DNA from: Plicaturopsis crispa FD-325 SS-3
Taxonomy: Eukaryota > Basidiomycota > Agaricomycetes > Amylocorticiales > Amylocorticiaceae
Length of the DNA: 28,574 bases
Assembly: GCA_000827205.1 (NCBI GenBank)
Contig: KN832563.1
Coordinates: 542,470-571,043, forward strand
Reading direction: 5' to 3'
The notes below the pieces were generated by a model. It was not told the DNA's origin. It was given only the letters and a program-made list of their open reading frames with translations, and ran no database searches. Below are positions 1 through 10,550 of the stretch, one piece after another. Position numbers and translations under genes: made by a program. The number at the start of each line of letters is the position of its first letter. Position 1 is the first letter of the stretch.

Positions 1-561
1 CGGGAGCGTGAGCAGGAGAGGGCGAGAAGGAGCTAGCAAAGGAGAAACGTCAGTGTCCCGCATCCTCACTACGCGCTGGCAGCACATACCACCTGACACA
101 AACATCAACAGAAAACCGTTCCGCGAAGGTTAAGGCGACAGAAAACAAGGGTGAGTAGAACGGCACACCTTGATTCAGTATCCCCAAGGTTTGAAGTCAT
201 ACTCCACAGTCTGGGGTCAAAAGCGCACCAGGGCGGGAAAGAGGGAGCACGACTCCAAAGTATCTGGAAACAACGACGGTCAGCAATTGCGAGACACAGG
301 CAGGTTATTCATTCACGTACAACATTATGCACCGCTTATGGTCTACTCAGTCAAAAGCGACAGTCAGGAAGATAGACATGCTAAGAAGAAACGCAAAGGT
401 GATTCTGGTTGTAAACACGCACCGCAACATATGCCGCTTTGCGTACTCGGAGTCCGAGAGCGTTATTCGTCGAGGTCGTCCTTCCATTTCTTCTCACGAT
501 CCCGTACAGGATACTCCTGCCCTTGTTATCTGTCTGGAAAGTCGATTGCTTATCAACACCA

Positions 562-2881
562 ATGTCAAATGCAGTGCCCCGACGTCGCTCACCTGCTGTT
601 ATTCGATCGGATAGCAGTGAGCCCGAGACTGATAATGGTCAGTACTATCTTGTCCATTTACTAGCCGTTGACCATTGCTGATAAGTGTGTCGGTAGAGCC
701 TGTCATCAAGCAGCCCAAATCCGATGCTAAGAATGTCAAAAGCTCGTCGAAAGGTAAGGAGACGGCGAAGAGCAAGCACCACCGTACCTCCAGTAAGGCG
801 CCGAAATCCCGCAATCAGCCAGGTTCGAACCCCGATTCCGGTGAAAAAGAACGACGCAAAAATCCAAAGGCAAAGCCACCACCTGCTATTGAGGGCGCCG
901 AGGACAGTGAGGACGACTCGTCGTCGTCGGATGGCAGCAGCAAGTCGGAGGAGGAAAGCGATCAAGGCAAATCGGATGAGGACGAGACTCTCATGAAGTC
1001 CGATGCCAAGAGTATACATGCGCAACTCACGAGTGAAGTACGTCCTTCACATGCAAACACTTTTGACTAGCTAACCGTTACTACCCTTTGCACTTACAGA
1101 TAGTCCGCATTACTAGCAGTGCCAAGTCTCCTGTAGCCACAAGCGGGGCCCATCGTAAACCCAGCCCCACGAGCGAGACTCAGGTCGACATACAAGCCAC
1201 CGTCGCCGTCCCGCCCAGATTTCGGCATTCACGTAGTGCCAGTGTTGTATCTGGTCGTGGTCTCGCCGCTCCAGATTCTCAAGACGACGGAAGTGCTGAA
1301 AGGGATCAATCTGGTACGTGGTTTTCTGAGTTCCCTCTGCCAGGTCCAACAATTTCAGTTCTTCACCGCTCGTCATTAGGCAGCAAATCACACCCTGGCG
1401 TGCATGGCGGAAAACTAGCTGAACTGCCCTTGCGAATGGACAGTGATGCTGATGGTGTCGGAGACGTTGAGATGGATTCCGATATCCCCCCGCCGAAGAA
1501 GGTATGTGCATGTTCTTCTCTCAAGATAATAACGATCTCAAGGATCAACACCTGCAGAAATTGAAGGGGAAGAAGGCAGAGTCTAATTCTGGTCGCTCGA
1601 GTCAAGCACGGCGCGAGAAGTTTCACCGCGAAGTACGTGTCTATTTCTTTCTCGAGTCTTGGTTTTTGACGCACATTTATCACTTATAGAATGCAAAGTG
1701 GCTTGAGGATGATGACCCCGCACCTCAGGCTGGTTCAAGCAGGCACGGGCAACGCGGCGTGCGCCATATCAAGAACGAGAGCGACAACTCGGGCTACGAC
1801 AACGAGGACGAGGACGACGAGGAAGACGAGGACAACATTGAACTCGTCTACGGGCCCAAGGCTCCTATCCGTATAGGTGATCAGCGCCCGAGGATTCGCA
1901 AGGTTCTTCGATACGCGATCAGTGTCATACATGAGAAAATCATCTATCAGCACGCATTCCCTTCCGCGGACATTGGTCCTCGGCCCTGGTCATGCCAGGC
2001 TCTCTACGATGGTGCCCGATCGTTTGGGTATACTGATATACAAGAACGAATCCTTCGTGATGAAAAGTACATGGAGGATATGGCAGCTGTTGTAAGTCTC
2101 TTCTTCCCGAACATGGTCCGACGCTCACTATTATCAGTCCGATGCTCGCGCAGCCAGCATTCGCAAGAAAGCCAGAGATGCAGCGATTGCCTCAGTCGCG
2201 GCATATTACGGTCTTGATCGCGATTGCACAAAGCATGTCCAAGAGCTTATGGCTGACGAGCAGTATATCTTCCCGGGGGATATTAAGGTATGGGCATATT
2301 GCGCCGCTTCATTTGCGTAGTCTTGTACTCACGCGGGCCTGTTTGTTTACAGAACCAAACTATCAATAGGGCCCGGCCATTCCAGCATCCCGCCATCATC
2401 GGCCTACTGCGCACTTTCTTCGGGCACAACGGGGAGCTACGCCGGCACCCAGAGAAGTTTGTCGTTGAAGGAGAGCAAGAGCCACAGCTCCCTGCGGCTA
2501 TGGTCGCCTTTGCTGCGACGGCGGTATGTCTTGACACGGCTATCATTACTCCGTGCACTGACGTCTATATTAGATTCATTTTGCTTTACAGTGCCACACT
2601 CGGCCTGAGAAAAGCATGCGTGGCGTTCAGTTCTCGGCCGCCATGTACACTACTATCTTCGACATGCATATGTCAAACCTGGAAGAGACGCGCGAGGAAA
2701 AGCCTGCAAAATACCGTCACCTTATGTCGAAACTGTACACGGAGGTTGTGTAAGTCCCCGCCGTTCAATTGCTTTCCCTCGAAGCTGATGGATGACTACC
2801 AGTGGTCCCGATATTGTGCCTATCGTCCGGCGTAAAGGGAACGCGAAAAGGCTGTTTGATTTGGAGGGAATGTCCGAATGA
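562..2881 (+). CDS. DUF6532-like domain protein with long disordered N-terminus
   Basis: Proposed exons are 562-637, 697-1037, 1100-1313, 1359-1501, 1558-1632 (or from 1543), 1690-2091, 2138-2287, 2353-2523, 2592-2749 and 2803-2881. Phase is kept throughout and gives about 602 residues. Residues 1 to about 350 are disordered and rich in Ser, Lys, Asp and Glu, with an acidic run near 320-332 (EDEDDEEDEDN). From about 355 to the end there is a folded region (AISVIHEKI, YTDIQERILRDEKYM, FQHPAIIGLLRTFF, FSAAMYTTIFDMHM). I recognise this as the fungal DUF6532-type domain, whose biochemical function is unknown. The start is uncertain. Coding-like stretches at about 200-290, 353-400 and 440-500 (for example VWGQKRTRAGKREHDSK) suggest more 5' exons, possibly reaching the left edge. 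The 45-nt intron 1314-1358 is in frame and could be retained. Domain identity is from memory of the family; the exon model is inference. Confidence 0.68.
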
Positions 2882-3489
2882 ACACTGAGGCAACGCGACA
2901 ATTTTCACCCTTACCGATCCTTTTAATTCGTTCTTTCTACTAGTATTACATCTTCCGTTCTCTTGTCGCTCGATTGCAGCACTGGCTAGTTACTAGTTAT
3001 CCTCCTCATCTGTTCTCCGTATCGTACAGACCGTCGATCTAATTCAATGATCTTTATGCACTACCTTTGTTAAACTGGGATGAATAGCAGAAATCTCGAG
3101 TTAACGGCGTCTCAAATGGTATGAACCAGGGCTAGAAATACTTGGATTCAGTCGAATTCATATCAAGTTCATACACGATTAATTGGGACCGCCTAGATTT
3201 CTGAATGCTGTAGATTCAGCAAATCTCGCTGAATTTGAGCAAATTCATGTAGATTTGTCTAGATTCACGATCCCGGTTTTTCCTGATGAGGATCAGACCA
3301 CGGATGAACAACGAGGCAGAAGTTATATATGTACTTACCTGTTAACCACCATCCACGTCTAAACGAAGGGCTGGCGAGCCAGCAATGAGAAAAAACGGGC
3401 ATGTTTCGCGAATGGTCGTCATGTCATGCTGCAACCCGAAGACAAATACGGGCCTCAGGCTGTCGCCCTGGACACTATGGACTCGTACA
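2882..3489. other. Intergenic, AT-rich, no gene seen
   Basis: This is the 3' flank of the DUF6532-like gene followed by AT-rich DNA. At about 3130-3275 the words AGATTCA, GAATTCA and AGATTT recur on both strands. Positions 3195-3226 can fold into a hairpin (AGATTT and CTGAAT pairing with ATTCAG and AAATCT). No convincing coding frame or RNA gene was found. Confidence 0.5.
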
Positions 3490-3594
3490 TGCCTTATCGA
3501 ACATGCCCAGCGAAAGTCGCAGCTAACCAGGTAATGTCTCGAGGACTCAGCGGCCTAAAATGCCGCCCTCGGACCAGAGCAAGGCCTTCCACTA

Positions 3595-4209
3595 CTATCT
3601 TAGACAGGGAGTTGCAAACGGTACATTGGCTTGCAAATCCTCGAAATAAATTCAGAACTCTCTTCCACCTAAACCTTTCAGCTATATATCCTGTACAGTG
3701 GTCCTTTAGGGTCTATCCAATATGCCTATCGACTTAGAATAGAGAAAAGTGCAAGTGGAAGGTCGTTCTTGAGCAAGATACGTCTGTACCCCGGTTTTGC
3801 AAAACCGTGTCTTGGGCTATCTGTCCTGCCAAAGTACACTCTTTCCCCGGGAAAAAAGTGCAGTATCGATGGTTCATCACACTATTCTCCTATGGTAGCC
3901 GTCAATATATTGAATATGTGTTGTAGCATCTGCAAAACCATGGTGTTGCAACATTGGTGCCTCGGCGAGCGCGCGGAAACATGGCGCGGCGGCATTTTGC
4001 AACTCCTTGTCCGGTGTAACCGAATTTGCAGGTTCAACACCGTCCTATTTTCTTAGACACAACCAATAGCTCTTTTGCCTCGAAAAAACGCAGGCATGTA
4101 GCTACAGACATCTTGCACAGGTCTGCGAAGAGGCCAAGGAAAATGATGAAGAATTGGAGGTGCAAGAAAATCACGACTGATCTCGTTTGCAACTCCCTGT
4201 CTAAGATAG
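3595..4209. mobile_element. TA-flanked MITE-like element, 615 bp
   Basis: Perfect 26-bp terminal inverted repeats lie at 3595-3620 and 4184-4209. They begin CTATCTTAGACAGGGAGTTG. Both ends are bordered by TA (3593-3594 and 4210-4211), the target duplication typical of Tc1/mariner-type elements. TTGCAAA-like words recur inside. No transposase-like frame is present, so this is probably a non-autonomous element. The loss of homology to arm B exactly at 3594 supports the left boundary independently. Confidence 0.8.
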
Positions 4210-4211
4210 TA

Positions 4212-6570
4212 TGGACCCCGGAACGGGTTGCAGTATTCAGGATAACGGGTGAGAGTTGTAGTTCATCAGTTTAACGGGTGCCTGCCTGGTTAAACGCAAA
4301 CGGGTTACACTTACCCCACAAAAACTGGTTAATGTCTTACCCCGCTGAACGGGTCACTGTATCCCCCTCTCAATCTCAAGACTTTCGGGGACGGTCGGGA
4401 ACGAGCCGGCAACTTCAATCAAAAATATTTCAAGTCCGCATGTTGCTCTTTGTTTTCAACCTCGACGTTGTCTAGTCTTGATTTTGTTGCGCCCACCCGA
4501 CCGTAGCTGAGCCTTCACGAAAATTCCCTTTTTCGGAAATTCACGTGACGCTCTTGGACAGACGATATTTCGTCTACGGCGCGTTAAAGTCGTGTTTATC
4601 GTACAGGATCAGGGTAGAGCATCTCGGGGATACAGGGTGAGGATTTCTCAATTCCCTCCCCAAGTTCGAGGGTCGTCGGCGGCGGGGAAACTGAAAAATC
4701 AGGAGTACTTCTGTATGGTCTAGCTTAAAGGTAGCCCGAGGGGCCAAAACAGTCCGGGGGAGTCTCCGGCGATGCAGAGATGCACCAGGGCACCTCGTCC
4801 CGTTCCAAAGCTTTCCCTCTGGATCCTGCAGCGCATAGAGCGTCGTGCGCGCTGTTTCTGCGAAGGGGAGAGGGGTCATTTTCCTCGCGCCACCGAGTTT
4901 AGGGCAGGTCAGGAAAACTCCCTTAAAAGGAAATTTCACGTCCTGAAGGCTCAGCTACGGTGTCGAGAGCGCGACTGAAAGCAGACCATACATATAGGAA
5001 CGAGTGTCTTCCTATTCGTGTGGCTGCCTACGGGAGACTAGACGTTGTCGACGTCGCCTCCTTCGATCTCAGCATTGCTTCATCGTTTTCCTTGTCTCAA
5101 CACCCCTCTACTGGTACCCTCGTGTCCTCCTAGCTGCCTCCTCGCTACTCTACCGGTTTCTGTGTGCATATCATGCATGGTTCGGGCTATCGTTTGGCCA
5201 ATGAGTACGTAACCTCTCCAATCTCCCTTTCACGTACTTCCCAATATTCGCACTAGATCATGTCGTTGAAGGGCAATACGTTACATAGAGAAAACCGGTG
5301 CAGCTAGACAGGCGACTGGTGCGGGTACCTTCCGGTGTTTTTTTCTTTTCAACTTGCGTCTCAATGCTGATTTCACCATCTCGTAGATACCCCAGACAAT
5401 CAATGCGCAATGGAGGAGCCTGTCGTGACGCATACCGGCACCGTGAGTTCATTTTCTTATCGTGTCTCTTCACTTTGATGACTACACTGGCACATTCTCG
5501 CACCGGCGCCTCCCCGATCTCCTATATCGACGTGCTACCTACACCTGTCGCGGTGTGATCTCTATTAGTGTGGTACCGTACTCACAGTGAGCTGATGACA
5601 ACATTAGGCAGACCGTGACAATGCGCTCACCCCAAAATGCACTTGACGGCGCGCGTTCGTGTTTCGCGAGACGTTTCCCGGTGTCTCCCTCTGCACGTAC
5701 CTGTTTCCAATTCAGCTCGAAGCAAAAGTTCTGACGTTCATCACAGCACGAATAGAATCTGAAGGAAAGACAAATTGAATGTGCAGCCCCGCGACCACCT
5801 TCAACAGAGCACCACCATCTTTCTGTTCTTCGCTTGCAAGCAACGCATTGACATTAGCCCCTGTGTGTCCGCTACCTACGGCTACAGCCCTGCCACGCCC
5901 GCGGAACTCTCGTGCCCGTCCGCAGAACACATTCGCAGCATGGACGATGCACACGCCCCCTGCTCGTAGGCCCCCAAAGCACCGTCCAGCCTCGCCGGTG
6001 GATCCACCGCTGCCGTGAACAGCTCAGCCTTGCGAGCGCCAACGCGCACTGTTCTCGGCCGGTCATTACTATGCTTACCCGAGGATGCGAGCCAATGCCG
6101 CGGCGTAGCGGCGGCGGTGGCACGCGTTGCACGTCATTCTGTGCGCCAGCGGCCGGACTGCCCGACGCAGCACAGCGCGCACCGACGGCGTCTACACCTG
6201 CTGCACTTTATGGTGTAGTATGTAGTACGCAGTTCCTTCCCTACATCAATGTATCGTAGCATATCTGGAATATATATTGTGTTTTCCGTACTGTCCATGA
6301 AATTAGTAAAACAGGTTCATAGTGCTCGGGTAGCCCGTTACATGATGGTACCCGTTAAACGCGACACAGTAGCATGCAGCATCAGTCGAAATTTGGCAGG
6401 GACAGAACGGGTTAAATCGGTCATAAAAGGGATCATTGTGTCTCGGATTTTTCAACCCGTTTGGCGGGTTAAAATTTTGACGATGGGTTAATGTATGTCA
6501 GGTAACCTAAGTACAGTTGCACAGATAAACTGATTATTCACCCAGCAGAAATAACCCGTTCTGGGTTCCA
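4212..6570. mobile_element. TIR element with AACGGGTT subterminal repeats, about 2.36 kb
   Basis: The left end reads TGGACCCCGGAACGGGTT. The right end, read inward on the minus strand, is TGGAACCCAGAACGGGTT, matching at 16 of 18 positions. TA lies on both sides (4210-4211, shared with the neighbouring element, and 6571-6572). The word AACGGGT or AACGGGTT occurs about five times in the first 140 bp, mostly on the plus strand. It recurs about six times in the last 250 bp, mostly as ACCCGTT. This is the arrangement of subterminal transposase-binding repeats. The interior has no recognisable transposase, and its open frames (for example 5298-5558 and 5912-6259) resemble nothing I know. Superfamily is unassigned. 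Homology of the surrounding arm resumes just outside the right end. Confidence 0.65.
4501..4960. mobile_element. Small TIR element nested in the 4.2-6.6 kb element
   Basis: A perfect 17-bp inverted repeat, CCGTAGCTGAGCCTTCA, stands at 4501-4517 and as its complement at 4944-4960. A motif close to GGAAATTTCACGT lies just inside both ends, in direct orientation (about 4536 and 4929). The element is 460 bp with no coding capacity. I could not see a clear target duplication, so the boundaries rest on the inverted repeats alone. Confidence 0.55.
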
Positions 6571-6794
6571 TAGTGTTCACGGCGAGCCCTGCCTGCCCAT
6601 TCCCGGCGTTTCAACCTACTTCCATAGCGCAGCGTCGACACTATTAGTAAATCGTGATAGATTGTGTAGCACTGCTCACCGAAGCACGGGATGCGCGGCG
6701 GTGTATTTCTTTAGTGTGCGCCGCCCAGACTCCAGAGCTCGACCCGGTTTGATATGTAGTGGCAAGCAAGCAAGAACGAGCGGGATCATCACGC

Positions 6795-7345
6795 CGCACG
6801 GTCAGGAACTCGACAACGCACCGGGCCCAGATGATAGAGGTTATGAAAATGACACGTCCTCAAGTCCAACGTTCAGGCCTCAAGTCCCACGTTCAGGGTC
6901 AAGGCTAAGTATCGTAGGTTGTGCTTTGGACACCTGCGAAAAGTGATAAGCACTCGGGCAGCATCTGGGCAGCATAGTGTCAACGAGCAGCGCAGACCTG
7001 TGCAGCGCGACCATTGCATCGTCTTGCACTAAATCACCGCAGCAACACCATCAAAGGCGGCCTATGTACTCTATTCCTTGCGCCCGGGGATCATACCCTC
7101 CCCTCCGCGTGCCTCGGGGATGTGCTCGTAAGCCTGCATGACGAGCGCGTCCTTGGCCTCGACGTCCCGGCCTCGACAATCGACATCAAGCACGGTCCGC
7201 ATCAGCTAAGTAGAAGGGCCTAGCGACGAGTACACCGTGCAGGGCTAGGTGTGGCTAGGTTGAGTGCCCATATGCGCCAGCCGACGCAACTGGAGTAACG
7301 GCGCGTGCGCGCTGGAAATGCCGACATGGCGCGTTGGGGATGTCG
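6795..7345 (-). pseudogene. Inverted copy of a decayed gene fragment
   Basis: On the minus strand, about 7205-7080 reads LMRTVLDVDCRGRDVEAKDA, then LVMQAYEHIPEARGG and on to MIPGRKE and a stop. The same phrase appears in decayed form in arm B (RDVEANANDA, then MRAYEDTPRRAEG to MIPGEG and a stop). The shared frame and stop suggest the 3' end of a former gene. I do not recognise the family. Confidence 0.4.
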
Positions 7346-7564
7346 ACAAGAAAGCAGGTGGTCATGGGTAGTCGGGAGTCGGACGTCTGCCTCGAGGGTC
7401 GCGTACGTAGTGTGGTTCGCAAATTCGCAGACCCTCCGCGCGCCTCGGCGGTAGCTCTCACCGCTCGCGTGTCAAAATGTACTTCGAATTCGTGTCTTCT
7501 TCGCGATTTTTGTTTCGTCGTCGGCGTCACCATGACTCTGCGTGACGACGTTGTACACGCCAAT

Positions 7565-7654
7565 ACTTTACACGCCAATAAACGCTTTACACGCCATTTA
7601 CGCACTTTACACGCCAATAAACGCTTTACACGCCACTTCACGCACTTTACACGA
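7565..7654. repeat. Two-plus-copy 39-40 bp tandem repeat
   Basis: The unit starts ACTTTACACGCCAATAAACG and continues CTTTACACGCCA. Copies lie at 7565-7603 and 7604-7643, followed by a truncated third at 7644-7654. TTTACACGCC is also repeated within each unit. The repeat falls inside open frames on both strands, but these look like by-products of the repeat. Confidence 0.85.
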
Positions 7655-9300
7655 GTCAGCCAACGTGGCGGTCGCGGTGGGACGATCGCCCCGACGCTCG
7701 GCGGCGCGCATCCCGTATCCATGCTACCGACGAAGCCGCCTTATGCGCGTTGAAGCGATCCTCGAGGCGTTAAAACGCGTCGGTACGGTCCTCGAGGCGC
7801 TGAAACACGACAACCACGACGCAACGTCCTTCCCGAGTCAGATGCGGCGGCTTCCCGATGCGCGTCACGGCGTTGCTTGGAGCGTGCACGGTGATACCTG
7901 CAACCGTCCTTCCCAGTCACAGGCGTCGTCGTCGCTTACTTACCTACGCACACCGTGTACCGTGACCAGGGTCGATATCGACGCGCAGCCAGCTGACCTG
8001 CACTTATTATTGCGCCCACAATGATATACGCATGACTTGGATGGCAGTGGTAATATTTGATGCCATGTTATGCGGCCCCGGGTCAAGAACATGTCAAGCG
8101 GACAATGCTAGCCCCGACTCTCGACTCTCGACGCGATGTCATGCAGGAGTAAGTAGCGAACTCAGGGTCCTTGGATGTCGGCTCAGGGTCCTTGCACGTC
8201 GGGCTGGACATCACGATGAACGCCGGGGAGGCCCGCGGAACAAGCACCCTGGCAACTACCCGCGCCGACCAAAAAACGCGAAAATCAAACAAATCAAATT
8301 GGGGAAAACACGCACCCACTGCCGCATCCATTCCCGATTCCCCATTGCACCAAAACCAGTCTGGATACAGATTGCACCGAGTGAGCAGCGGAATGGACGT
8401 CTGAGCAAAACGCACAATTAGAGTCTACAGAGCATTAGAGCAAGATCGAAGGGAAGCCACGAACCGTCGTCCTTATCCTTAAGTGCATTCAGAGTTACGG
8501 TTATGCTATAAGTAGAGGAATTGAAGCACCGGGGGAAGAGGAATCACGCGCCCAGGCATACGGGAGGTCGGTGCGGGGTGCGAGGTTTGTGGCGTTTAGG
8601 ATTTACGGAGCTCGAGGACCGCTTTTCCTAGAATCCTATTCCTACCCTGGATGAGCGCTGAGCAATGAGCAATGTTCTTGCAGTGTTGTGTTAGACCCGC
8701 GCACCGGTGTTCAAACCACCAAACCAAGATCCATCACACGCCAGAAGGGAGCAGATAGTCGCCAGCGGGAGGAGCAGGTCGGCACTTAGCTTGGTACTAG
8801 GTGCGAGAGCGGGACCCGTGAAGATGTCGGTGCGCTGGGACTTGGGATGCCGACTCGGACTCGGGACGATGCCACCGTCGCCACTCGGGACGATGCTCCC
8901 GTGTGGCACTTTGACATTTGACAAAGGAAGGTGGGATTATCGATGAAGTGAAGTCACAGTGGGAGCTTAAAATTAATTTCGTGATTGCGGCGCCGGTGCT
9001 GGTCACCCGCCATCCCAGTGATATCGATAACACCAGCGCCCTGCCCAGTGCCCTGCTCAGCTACACCGCACTTTGCACAGAGGGGAGGGATAGCGGGATG
9101 AGTAGACCGCAGGAGGCGTTGTTGTGTTTGATGGGCGCTCGAGGACGCGGGTTGCCAAGAACGGACGATCTGAGATCGGGGAACAAAAGGAGGACCGTGC
9201 GAACGAAGCGCCGCCCTGAATTCGCAGCCCGATCCGGGATAGTATAGACCCCGAGCCCACACGTCGAACGTCGCACATACGCTTTTTTTCGTTCGTGGCT
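7655..9300. other. Intergenic, no gene recognised; short direct repeats
   Basis: Several open frames exist on both strands, but none has family resemblance, plausible introns or a consistent coding signal. Short direct repeats are visible: 8161-8181 with 8182-8202 (CTCAGGGTCCTTG core); TCCTCGAGGCG about 40 bp apart near 7758 and 7790; and ACTCGGGACGATGC twice near 8860-8895. It reads as decayed repetitive sequence. Confidence 0.5.
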
Positions 9301-9312
9301 CGTGGTTTTTCT

Positions 9313-9320
9313 TATTTATA
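9313..9320 (+). promoter_or_regulatory. TATA-like box upstream of the 9406 gene
   Basis: TATTTATA stands 86 bp before the ATG at 9406, followed by a pyrimidine-rich stretch (9327-9365). Position and sequence fit a core promoter. Inferred only. Confidence 0.4.
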
Positions 9321-9405
9321 CCCGGGCCTCTCTTCCTGCTGCGCCTGTTCCCCCCAGCTCCAAGCCTCCACCAACGAAACAACCAACGACGAAGGAAGGC
9401 CTAGG

Positions 9406-10550
9406 ATGCTATCATCGCCCTACTCCGCCCTCTTCACCTCCGGCCTGCTCTCCGAGTGCCTCAGCCCCGCGCCCGAGCTCGAGGACCTCGGGCCCCGCCG
9501 CGGCAGCCTCCCCACCGACGCGTCTTCCTCCTCCCCCTGCCCCGGCGACGTCCTCCCTCTCCCCACTATCAATGAAGCCGCAGCCAAACTGCACTCGCCG
9601 ACAGATGAGAGCGCGGCGTTCTACTTCACGCTGCAGCCGCGCCGCGGGTCCGCCGAGTTTAGATCGTTCTTGTCGCTCGACCTCGCGGAGTCGCAGTCGT
9701 TGAGGAGCGCGAGCGTGAGGAGGAAGGGGAGTAAGAGGACTACTGCTTCGTCGAGAAATATCAACTTGGGCAAGTCGTGAGTAGTTTTGTTTAGGGAATG
9801 TTTTCGTGGACCTGGTAACTAACAATCGACGTCATTAGTGAACGTCCGCGCACCCGGCTGGAATCGCTGCGCACGCGCCTCCCATCGCCGAAGCCTGCAC
9901 CGTCTGCTACACTTCCTTCGCTCCCTTCTCCTTCTCCTTCCCCGGCCCCCTCTTCCACGTCTAAATCCAAACTCGCACCTGCACCCACACCTAAATCGAA
10001 ACTCACCCCATCCCCCGCTCCCTCGCCTGCGCTCGCGTCATTCACATTCCCCCCCCGCACCCCTGCACCCATCTCCTCGTCCACGCGAGCACCGAAGCAC
10101 ATTTCAGTCGCAACAACCGCCACAACCGCCTCCAGCAGCGTGACGTCGACGTACAAGCATGGGAGGTACGAGGATGCGCTTGCGCGGTTGGAGGGGCGGG
10201 TCGCGTCTGCGTCCACGTCCAACGGTGGGAAGACATCGACGTCGAAGACGGGCGTTGTGAGAAAGCCAACGTCTACGTCCAACTTCATGAACATGTCAGA
10301 CGACTCGGACTCTGACGATTCTGACTCCGACGTGGACGTGGACGACGTCTGCCCGCCCATCATGGACCCCAGCACCGGCAACCACAACGCCTCGCCGTCC
10401 ACGCCTAGTAGCGGAAACGGCCTGACCCCGCCCTCGCGCCGGAACCGCAGCAACACGGAGTCGTGGGTGCCGTTCGCGAGCTTCATCGATTTCCGGGAGG
10501 ACGAGAGCTGGAACTGGCGTGCGTTTATCGAGGTTGGTGGGGCGGTGTGA
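9406..10550 (+). CDS. Hypothetical Ser/Pro-rich low-complexity protein
   Basis: Two exons, 9406-9776 and 9839-10550, are joined across a 62-bp intron (GTGAGT to TTAG). The result is an uninterrupted 360-residue protein. It has a Ser-rich N-terminus (MLSSPYSALFTSGLLSECLS); basic RRKGSKRTT near residue 110; Pro/Ser/Ala runs about 140-215; a short possible helix KHGRYEDALARLEG near 227; an acidic DDSDSDDSDSDVDVDD stretch near 285; and a more ordered tail, SWVPFASFIDFREDESWNW, near the C-terminus. There is no signal peptide or membrane segment. Splice signals, a TATA-like box and lack of stops favour a real gene. I do not recognise it and give no function. It is the only gene between the two inverted-duplication arms. 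Confidence 0.55.

Larger units (their letters stand above)
3490..7345 (-). repeat. Arm A of a diverged inverted duplication, interrupted by transposons
   Basis: Read on the minus strand, 7345 down to 6573 and then 3594 down to about 3490 matches, in the same order, 11565-12022 and then 13352 to about 13690 on the plus strand. Shared blocks include GTCGACATCCCC with CGCCGTTACTCCAGTTGC; GACGTCGAGGCC; GGCTTACGAG with TATGATCCCC and TAGGCCGCC; GGTGCGTTGTCGAGTTCCTG; CTTGCCACTAC; AAACCGGGTCG with CTCTGGAGTCTGGGC; AAATACACCGCCGCGC; GGTGAGCAGT; and GGGCGGCATT with TAGGCCGC and GCGACTTTCGCT. Homology stops at 6572 and resumes at 3594, exactly at the ends of the two TA-flanked elements. Those are therefore insertions into this arm. 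About 200 bp near 6850-7040 is extra relative to arm B. Confidence 0.8.

Noticed and set aside
3426-4056. Plus-strand frames of 103 and 95 codons
   Set aside because: They cross the MITE boundary at 3595 and the duplicated arm. No conserved motif is visible.
5298-6259. Possible small genes with intron-like GTACGT to CTAG segments around 5000-6250
   Set aside because: No consistent spliced frame could be built and no domain recognised. The region lies inside the 2.36-kb element.
4210-6572. Telomere-like repeats suggested by AACGGGTT
   Set aside because: The fungal telomere unit is normally TTAGGG. Here the words are dispersed, in both orientations and confined to the ends of a TIR element.
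7255-8024. Overlapping open frames of 155, 139 and 160 codons on both strands
   Set aside because: Their repetitive peptides come from the 39-bp tandem repeat, and they show no conserved domain.
9791-10486. 231-codon minus-strand frame opposite the Ser/Pro-rich gene
   Set aside because: It mirrors the low-complexity plus-strand gene (GEGEGEG-type repeats opposite Pro/Ser codons). The plus-strand model has an intron, promoter and continuous frame.
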